A stretch of 64,000 bases of DNA from Microbacterium sp. W4I4. Lineage in GTDB: Bacteria; Actinomycetota; Actinomycetes; Actinomycetales; Microbacteriaceae. The DNA lies in NCBI RefSeq assembly GCF_030816235.1, contig NZ_JAUSXT010000001.1, positions 1,798,001 through 1,862,000 of the forward strand. Reading direction: 5' to 3'. Position numbers and translations under genes: made by a program. Position 1 is the stretch's first letter; every line of letters begins with the position of its first letter. The notes under the pieces are model-generated. The model made no database searches. It was not told where the DNA came from and saw only the letters and a program-made list of their open reading frames with translations. Shown one piece after another: positions 59,721 through 64,000 of the stretch.

Positions 59721-61262
59721 ATGGTGCAGCCCCGACTCGAGATGAGTGGAATATCCAAGCGGTACGGCGGCGTGCGGGCGATCCGCGGGGCCGACCTCGA
59801 GGTCCCTCCCGGATCCGTTCACGCCCTGGTCGGCGAGAACGGTGCGGGCAAATCCACCCTGATCAAGATCCTCGCCGGTGCGGAGCAGGCCGACACCGGC
59901 ACGATCCGCATCGACGGCGCCCCGGTGCACATCGACAGCACGGGTGACGCGATCGCCCTCGGCATCCAGACCGTGTACCAGGAGCCGCACCTGTTCCAGG
60001 ATCTGTCGGTGGCCGAGAACTTCTTCGTCGGGCGGGAGATCACCCGCGGTCCGATGATCGACTGGCGCGCGCAGGCCCCGCGCATGCTCGAGCTGCTCGA
60101 CGTCGTAGGCCTGAACCGCGCCGTCGCCTCGCAGCCCGTGCGCTACCTGTCGATCGCCCAGCAGCAGCAGGTGTCGATCGCCAAGGCGCTGCTGGAGGAC
60201 GCCAGGATACTCATCCTCGACGAGCCCAGCGCGATCCTCACGCAGAGCGAGATCGACGTGCTGTTCGGCGTCGTCCGACGGCTGGCATCCGACGGCGTCT
60301 CCATCATCTACATCTCGCACCGCCTCGATGAGCTGTTCCAGATCGCCGACACCGTCACGATCATGCGCGACGGCAGCACCGTCTCCACCGACCCGATCGG
60401 CGAGCTGACCGTGCGCGACATCGCGGAGCGGATGGTCGGCGGTGAACTGTCCAGCGGCGTCCGCTCCCCCGGGCCCATCGGCGAGACCATGCTCTCGCTG
60501 GAAGGGCTCACCCTCGACGGCGCATTCGCCGACGTGACCTTCGAGGTGCGCCGCAACGAGATCGTGGGACTCTACGGTCTGGTCGGCGCCGGCGCCGCCG
60601 AAGTGGGCGACGTGGTCTACGGGATGCGACGACCCGACTCGGGCACGATGCGCGTCGTCGGCAGTGCGCACACGGTCCGCAGCCCGCGGCAGGCCAAACG
60701 CCGCGGCGTGCGGATGCTGCCGGCCGACCGCTCCAGCCAGGGGACGTTCTCGTTCCAGTCGATCGCGTTCAACATCACCATCGGCTCCCTGAACCTGCTC
60801 TCCGACATCCCCGGCTGGATCAGCCGACGCCGCGAGCGTCGCACCGCGCAGGACCTCATCGACCGGCTGGCCGTGAAGACTCCCAGCTCCCGTCAGCCCG
60901 TGCGCGCCATGTCCGGCGGCAATGCGCAGAAAGTGGTTCTCGCCCGTCAGCTCGTCGAGCGCCCCGATCTGCTGGTGCTCGCCGAGCCCACCCAGGGCGT
61001 CGACGTCGGTGCGAAGGAGGAGATCCATCAGATCGTCTCCGCCCTGGCGGATGCCGGCACCGCCGTGCTCATGATCACGACCGACCTCGCCGAGGTGCTG
61101 CGCGTCTCGGATCGGATCATCGTCTTCCGCGGCGGCCGCGTGGTCGCCGAGCTGCCGCCGACGGCGACGCAGAGCGATGTACTGGCGCTCGCCGCCGGCC
61201 ACGAGGGATCGCCCACACGCCAGCCCGAGAACTCCGATCAGGAAGGCGGTGCGAGCGCATGA
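59721..61262 (+). CDS. Rhamnose ABC transporter ATPase (tandem NBD)
   Basis: A 513-residue sugar ABC ATPase with two nucleotide-binding halves. First half: GENGAGKST, LSIAQQQQVSIAKAL (a variant signature), LILDEPSAILT. Second half: GLVGAGAAEVG (no lysine, as usual), MSGGNAQKVVLARQL, LAEPTQGVDVGAKEE. CAGGAGA precedes the ATG. The first-half signature LSIAQQQQV is the form common in AI-2/rhamnose-type ATPases. It energises the two permeases that follow with overlapping genes. Confidence 0.88.
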   Translation: MVQPRLEMSGISKRYGGVRAIRGADLEVPPGSVHALVGENGAGKSTLIKILAGAEQADTGTIRIDGAPVHIDSTGDAIALGIQTVYQEPHLFQDLSVAENFFVGREITRGPMIDWRAQAPRMLELLDVVGLNRAVASQPVRYLSIAQQQQVSIAKALLEDARILILDEPSAILTQSEIDVLFGVVRRLASDGVSIIYISHRLDELFQIADTVTIMRDGSTVSTDPIGELTVRDIAERMVGGELSSGVRSPGPIGETMLSLEGLTLDGAFADVTFEVRRNEIVGLYGLVGAGAAEVGDVVYGMRRPDSGTMRVVGSAHTVRSPRQAKRRGVRMLPADRSSQGTFSFQSIAFNITIGSLNLLSDIPGWISRRRERRTAQDLIDRLAVKTPSSRQPVRAMSGGNAQKVVLARQLVERPDLLVLAEPTQGVDVGAKEEIHQIVSALADAGTAVLMITTDLAEVLRVSDRIIVFRGGRVVAELPPTATQSDVLALAAGHEGSPTRQPENSDQEGGASA

Positions 61263-62278
61263 CCTCGCAGCTCGAACAGCGGACGGCGACCGTCTCGCTC
61301 AAGCGCATTCTTCCTCCGGTGATCACCGGCCAGGAGATCGTGCTGGTCGCGGTGATCGCCGTGCTGTGGGTGCTGCTGGGCTTCTTCACGCCCTCGTTCC
61401 TCTCCCCCGGCTCCATCGGACCGCTCCTGGTCGCCGTCGCCCCCGTCGCGCTGATCGGCATCGGCATGACGTTCATCATCATCACCGGCGGCATCGACGT
61501 ATCGGTCGCCGGCATGACGATGGTCTGCGCCGTCGTCACGGCACGGCTGCTGGTCTCCTTCGACATCCCGCTCGTCCTGGCCGTTCTGGTGTCGATGGTG
61601 GTGGGCGCCGCGCTCGGCTCGCTCAACGGGTTCCTCGTGGCGTACGCCCGGGTGCATCCGATCATCATCACGTTCGGCACGTGGAACCTGTTCCTGTTCC
61701 TCGGATACCGCGTGTTCGACTCGTCGACGGTCAACGGCATCCCCGACACCTTCGACGTCTTCGGCAAGGGAGCCGCGGGCAGCACGCTGGGTGTGCCGAA
61801 CGCCTTCGCGATCGTCGTCGTGCTCGTCGTCGCCGCCTGGTGGTTCCTGCGATACACGCGCGTCGGCCGCAATCTCTACGCGATCGGCGGCAACGCCGAA
61901 GCCGCGCGCCTCACCGGCATCTCCGTCCAGCCGAGACTCGTGTGGGTCTACGGCATCACCGGTCTGCTCGTGGGCCTGGCGGCCTGCATCACGATCGCCT
62001 CGGGCACGTCCTCACTGGATCAGTCGGTGGGCAACGGGCGGGAGCTGGAGGTGATCGCCGCCGTGGTCATCGGCGGAACCTCCATCATGGGCGGGCGGGG
62101 CTCGGTCGTCGGCACCCTGCTGGGAGCGCTGCTCGTGCAGACCGTGGCGGTGGGCGTGACGCAGCTGGGCTGGCCCTCGCAGCTCTCCCGGCTCTTCGTC
62201 GGCGCGTTCATCATCATCGCGGTCGGCACCGACCTGGTGCGAGAACACGCACGTCGCAAGGCGGGGAGGAAGTCATGA
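61259..62278 (+). CDS. Rhamnose ABC transporter permease 1
   Basis: A 339-residue permease of the BPD_transp_2 family with about ten hydrophobic segments. It contains TFIIITGGIDVSVAGMTMVCAVV and the coupling loop TRVGRNLYAIGGNAEAARLTGI, and ends in a basic tail (REHARRKAGRKS). ATG overlaps the ATPase stop. Confidence 0.88.
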   Translation: MTSQLEQRTATVSLKRILPPVITGQEIVLVAVIAVLWVLLGFFTPSFLSPGSIGPLLVAVAPVALIGIGMTFIIITGGIDVSVAGMTMVCAVVTARLLVSFDIPLVLAVLVSMVVGAALGSLNGFLVAYARVHPIIITFGTWNLFLFLGYRVFDSSTVNGIPDTFDVFGKGAAGSTLGVPNAFAIVVVLVVAAWWFLRYTRVGRNLYAIGGNAEAARLTGISVQPRLVWVYGITGLLVGLAACITIASGTSSLDQSVGNGRELEVIAAVVIGGTSIMGGRGSVVGTLLGALLVQTVAVGVTQLGWPSQLSRLFVGAFIIIAVGTDLVREHARRKAGRKS

Positions 62279-63378
62279 GCGCTGCCGCACAGTCCACCGG
62301 GCTCGGTGCACGGCTGCGCACCTGGTTCACCGATGGAGGTCTGAGCGATCGACGCAGCGTGCTCGTCGTGCTGCTGCTGGTCCTGCTCATCGCCATGACG
62401 ATCCTCGACGGCGCGGGAGCCACGTCGGCCTCGTTCAACTCCGACTATCTCGCATCCGCGCTGATCAACCTGGTGCCGCTGGCGCTGCTGGCGATCGCCG
62501 AGCTGTTCGTGATCACCACGGGCAACGGCAGCATCGACCTGTCGGTGGGCTCGATGGTGTCTCTGGTGGGAATGGTCTTCGGCATCCTCTACGGCGTCGC
62601 CGAGTGGAGCTTCCTCGGCGCCGCCACGGCGGCTCTTCTCCTGGGCGCGCTGCTCGGAGCGGTCAACGGGGTGCTGACCGCCTATTTCGGCTACCCCGCC
62701 CTGATCACCACCCTCGCGACCTACTACGCCTTCGCATCCATCGCCCTGGTCATCACCAATGCCTCGCCCGTCTCGGGCGGCCGCATCCAGGGCCTGTACA
62801 GCGCAGCGCAGTCCATCGAGCTGCCGCTGATCGGCGCCTACCTGCCACTGGTGCCGCTGGGCGTGTTCACATTCCTGCTGCCGGTGGTCGTGATCGCCTG
62901 GATCGTGCTGAACCGCACCACCTATGGACGGGCACTGTACGCGGTCGGCACGAACGAGACCGCCGCGCGCTGGGCGGGCATCGACACCCGCCGCACGCAG
63001 TTGATGGCGTTCGTCGCGTCCGGCGTGATCAGCGGACTGGTCGCGATCTACACCGTGGCACAGTTCGCCTCGGCCAGACCGGATGCCGGGACGAGCGGGG
63101 CCGGCATGGCGCTGCCCGCGATCACCATCGCGGTCCTGGGCGGCGTGGCGATCACCGGTGGAGTGGGCCGGATCGGCGGCGTGGTGCTGGCGGCACTGCT
63201 GATCGTCTGGACGAATGCCTCGATCCTCATCGTCGTGCCAGGCAACACCGGCACACAGCTGCAGTTCCTGGCGCTCGCGGTCGTGCTGATCGGCGCCTCG
63301 CTCGTGGATGCGCGCAGCAACCGTCCGCGGCGGCAGAGACGCGAGACGACCGCATCTCGTACGGCGACGGTGTCCTGA
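62275..63378 (+). CDS. Rhamnose ABC transporter permease 2
   Basis: A 367-residue BPD_transp_2 permease. It has ELFVITTGNGSIDLSVGSMVSLVG and the coupling loop RTTYGRALYAVGTNETAARWAGI, about ten hydrophobic segments, and a basic C-terminus (RSNRPRRQRRETT). ATG overlaps the stop of permease 1. Together they form the heterodimeric channel of the importer. Confidence 0.88.
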   Translation: MSAAAQSTGLGARLRTWFTDGGLSDRRSVLVVLLLVLLIAMTILDGAGATSASFNSDYLASALINLVPLALLAIAELFVITTGNGSIDLSVGSMVSLVGMVFGILYGVAEWSFLGAATAALLLGALLGAVNGVLTAYFGYPALITTLATYYAFASIALVITNASPVSGGRIQGLYSAAQSIELPLIGAYLPLVPLGVFTFLLPVVVIAWIVLNRTTYGRALYAVGTNETAARWAGIDTRRTQLMAFVASGVISGLVAIYTVAQFASARPDAGTSGAGMALPAITIAVLGGVAITGGVGRIGGVVLAALLIVWTNASILIVVPGNTGTQLQFLALAVVLIGASLVDARSNRPRRQRRETTASRTATVS

Positions 63379-63410
63379 CCCGATCACGGCGGATCGCAGA
63401 GACGCGGCTC

Positions 63411-63452
63411 TTGCATCCGCCGGATCGAGCCGATAGTCTCTGAAACGATTCA
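63411..63452 (+). promoter_or_regulatory. Promoter and operator of the rhaM-rhaI operon
   Basis: TTGCAT (63411-63416) and TAGTCT (63434-63439) are spaced by 17 bases. TGAAACGATTCA, a palindrome with one imperfect central pair, follows immediately at 63441-63452 over the transcription start. The same word occurs inverted upstream of the transporter operon. Confidence 0.6.
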
Positions 63453-63472
63453 TAACTCCGGAAGGAACCACG

Positions 63473-63829
63473 ATGACCGTGACCCGCATCGCCTTCGAGC
63501 TGCAGGTGCGCCCCGAGCTGCTCGATGAGTACCTCGCCCGGCACTCGCCGGTCCGGCCCGAGATGCTCGCCGAGATCGCCGCGTCCGGCCGGCGCAACTA
63601 CTCGCTGTTCCTCGCCGAGGGCGGGCGCCTGATCGGCTACTACGAGACCGATGACGATGCCGCCGCACAGGCCTACCTCGCCGCATCCGAGATCGCCGGC
63701 CGCTGGGAGGCCGAGATGGGCCGCTTCTTCGTCGGCCTCGAAGGTCGCCCCGATCAGGCGGCCACGCCGCTCACCGAAGTCTTCAACCTCGAAACACAGC
63801 TGGCTGCAGCAGAAAGCACCGAATCATGA
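63473..63829 (+). CDS. rhaM: L-rhamnose mutarotase
   Basis: A 118-residue dimeric alpha/beta-barrel protein of the RhaM family. RIAFELQVRPELLDEYLARH carries the conserved His, NYSLFLAEGGRLIGYYETDD the core strands, and AEMGRFFVGLEG the C-terminal helix. It interconverts alpha and beta L-rhamnose for the isomerase. GGAAGGA precedes the ATG; the stop overlaps the isomerase start. Confidence 0.9.
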   Translation: MTVTRIAFELQVRPELLDEYLARHSPVRPEMLAEIAASGRRNYSLFLAEGGRLIGYYETDDDAAAQAYLAASEIAGRWEAEMGRFFVGLEGRPDQAATPLTEVFNLETQLAAAESTES

Positions 63830-64000
63830 GCATCCTCACCCCTGACATCCTGACCGAGCTCGAGAAGCAGTCGATCGAACTGCCCTCGTGGGCGTTCGGC
63901 AACTCCGGCACCCGGTTCCGCGTGTTCGGCACGCCTGGCACGCCGCGCGACCCCTTCGAGAAGATCTCCGATGCCGCGCAGGTTCACAAGTACACCGCAC
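63826..64000 (+). CDS. rhaI: L-rhamnose isomerase, 5' part (runs off the window)
   Basis: The first 58 codons of an L-rhamnose isomerase of the RhaI (Pseudomonas/actinobacterial) type. LEKQSIELPSWAFGNSGTRF and VFGTPGTPRDPFEKISDAA are family-typical. The catalytic metal site lies beyond the window. ATG overlaps the mutarotase stop (ATGA). It converts L-rhamnose to L-rhamnulose. Confidence 0.88.
   Translation, partial: MSILTPDILTELEKQSIELPSWAFGNSGTRFRVFGTPGTPRDPFEKISDAAQVHKYTA

Noticed and set aside
1..64000. CRISPR arrays, rRNA operons, insertion sequences
   Set aside because: No regularly spaced direct repeats, no rRNA-like segments and no transposase-like proteins with flanking inverted repeats were found by reading.

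Overview
The window looks like a high-GC actinobacterial chromosome, most likely Microbacteriaceae (Microbacterium-like). This rests on codon use strongly biased to G/C in third positions, frequent GGATGCC/GCATCC codon runs, actinobacterial-type lipoprotein signals, and dense operons joined by ATGA/GTGA overlaps. No rRNA gene or CRISPR array is visible.

Bases 1-31745 look like the right-hand part of an integrative island. A tyrosine recombinase, an excisionase-like protein, a small HTH-type protein and a ParA partition pair sit next to the 3' end of a tRNA-Ser(GCT) gene (31746-31837). The other end of the island lies left of the window. The far left holds defence or stability genes: two AbiEi-like antitoxin genes with palindromic operators and a zeta-toxin-like gene with a degenerate P-loop. 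A segment of about 0.7 kb covering the 3' half of the zeta gene recurs in direct orientation at 27.5-28.2 kb, so two copies bracket about 25 kb of cargo.

That cargo (3.0-27.3 kb) is a nucleoside-scavenging cluster with four nucleoside hydrolases and separate routes for the released sugars. Ribose goes through a ribokinase. 2-Deoxyribose goes through a second PfkB kinase and DeoC, next to a frameshifted uridine phosphorylase and an MFS transporter. 5-Deoxyribose or 5-methylthioribose would go through MtnK, MtnA, a class II aldolase/short-chain dehydrogenase fusion, two cupins and an LsrF-type thiolase. Uptake is by a BMP-type nucleoside ABC transporter whose ATPase and first permease are fused. 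The most interesting proposal in the window is that C4 oxidation of 5-deoxyribulose 1-phosphate gives exactly the known LsrF substrate. The cluster could therefore turn 5'-deoxynucleoside waste into DHAP and acetyl-CoA.

Bases 31.9-64.0 kb, apparently core genome, form a locus for pectin (rhamnogalacturonan) use. It holds a LacI regulator and a CUT1-type ABC transporter with two paralogous binding proteins, then a beta-propeller glycosidase, Gfo/Idh oxidoreductases and a PmoA-like protein. A second LacI precedes an oxidative hexuronate module (NAD-dependent sugar dehydrogenase, enolase-superfamily dehydratase, frameshifted KdgD). Two GH35 enzymes (the second frameshifted), a serine hydrolase and a secreted 2095-residue protein joining a rhamnogalacturonan acetylesterase to a rhamnogalacturonan lyase follow. 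The last genes are a rhamnose ABC transporter, rhamnose mutarotase and the start of L-rhamnose isomerase. LacI-type palindromes precede most of these transcription units. Strong stem-loops follow three of the binding-protein genes.
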